Below, in pieces: positions 5,039 to 5,072 of a DNA stretch of 5,072 nucleotides (its first letter is position 1; every line of letters starts with the position of its first letter). Source of the DNA: Methanomicrobiales archaeon (GTDB lineage: Archaea; Halobacteriota; Methanomicrobia; Methanomicrobiales; JACTUA01); the NCBI GenBank assembly GCA_028678555.1, contig JAJRDF010000114.1:1-5072 (forward strand), read 5' to 3'. Position numbers and translations under genes: made by a program. The notes beneath the pieces are model-generated. The model was given only the letters and a program-made list of their open reading frames with translations, had not been told where the DNA came from and did not search any database.

Positions 5039-5072
5039 CGGCACACATGTGGCGGGAGGGAGTATGCCCCCT
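5019..5072. repeat. Intergenic direct repeat, copy 2 (reaches the window edge)
   Basis: This second copy, 54 nt, starts 89 bp after the first and is separated from it by a 37-nt unrelated spacer. It stops at the last base of the window only because the sequence ends there, so the unit and any array may continue. The two copies are diverged, with several mismatches and one 2-nt indel, and no coding frame explains the conservation. Confidence 0.8.

Noticed and set aside
4930..5072. CRISPR array
   Set aside because: There are only two units, 52-54 nt long and diverged from each other with an indel. CRISPR repeats are shorter and near-identical, and no cas genes are present. The edge of the window prevents a full exclusion.

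Overview
The window looks like an ordinary stretch of a GC-rich archaeal chromosome, most likely a euryarchaeal methanogen of the Methanomicrobiales type. That placement is inference. It rests on Shine-Dalgarno boxes of the GGAGGTGA kind, AT-rich TATA-like boxes about 28 nt upstream of starts that lack a Shine-Dalgarno, oligo-T ends after genes, a tRNA gene without an encoded CCA, and the mix of protein families. I see no phage, transposase, CRISPR-Cas or defence genes.

Layout. Positions 1-167 hold only GC-rich stem-loops. Two minus-strand membrane-protein genes follow: a PrsW-type intramembrane protease (168-839) and, upstream of it, a Sm_multidrug_ex family membrane protein (941-1630). Positions 1643-2005 hold no convincing gene. 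A small plus-strand gene (2006-2335) encodes an eight-cysteine YkgJ-like metal-binding protein. A minus-strand tRNA-Arg with anticodon GCG lies at 2510-2581. Positions 2582-2838 hold an operator-like palindrome and a long GC hairpin but no gene. A minus-strand secreted lipoprotein of unknown function (2839-3468) is divergent from a plus-strand bifunctional mannose-1-phosphate guanylyltransferase/mannose-6-phosphate isomerase (3574-4926). The window ends in two copies of a roughly 53-nt intergenic repeat.

How the genes relate. The two membrane-protein genes could be co-transcribed, but the PrsW gene also has a possible leaderless promoter of its own. The lipoprotein and manC share a 105-bp divergent promoter region. 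ManC supplies GDP-mannose for surface glycans and the lipoprotein is probably on the cell surface, so a shared envelope role is possible but not shown. I found no convincing new multi-gene system. The points most worth checking are the terminal repeat pair, the altered metal-site motif in the ManC cupin domain, and the unusual start region of manC.
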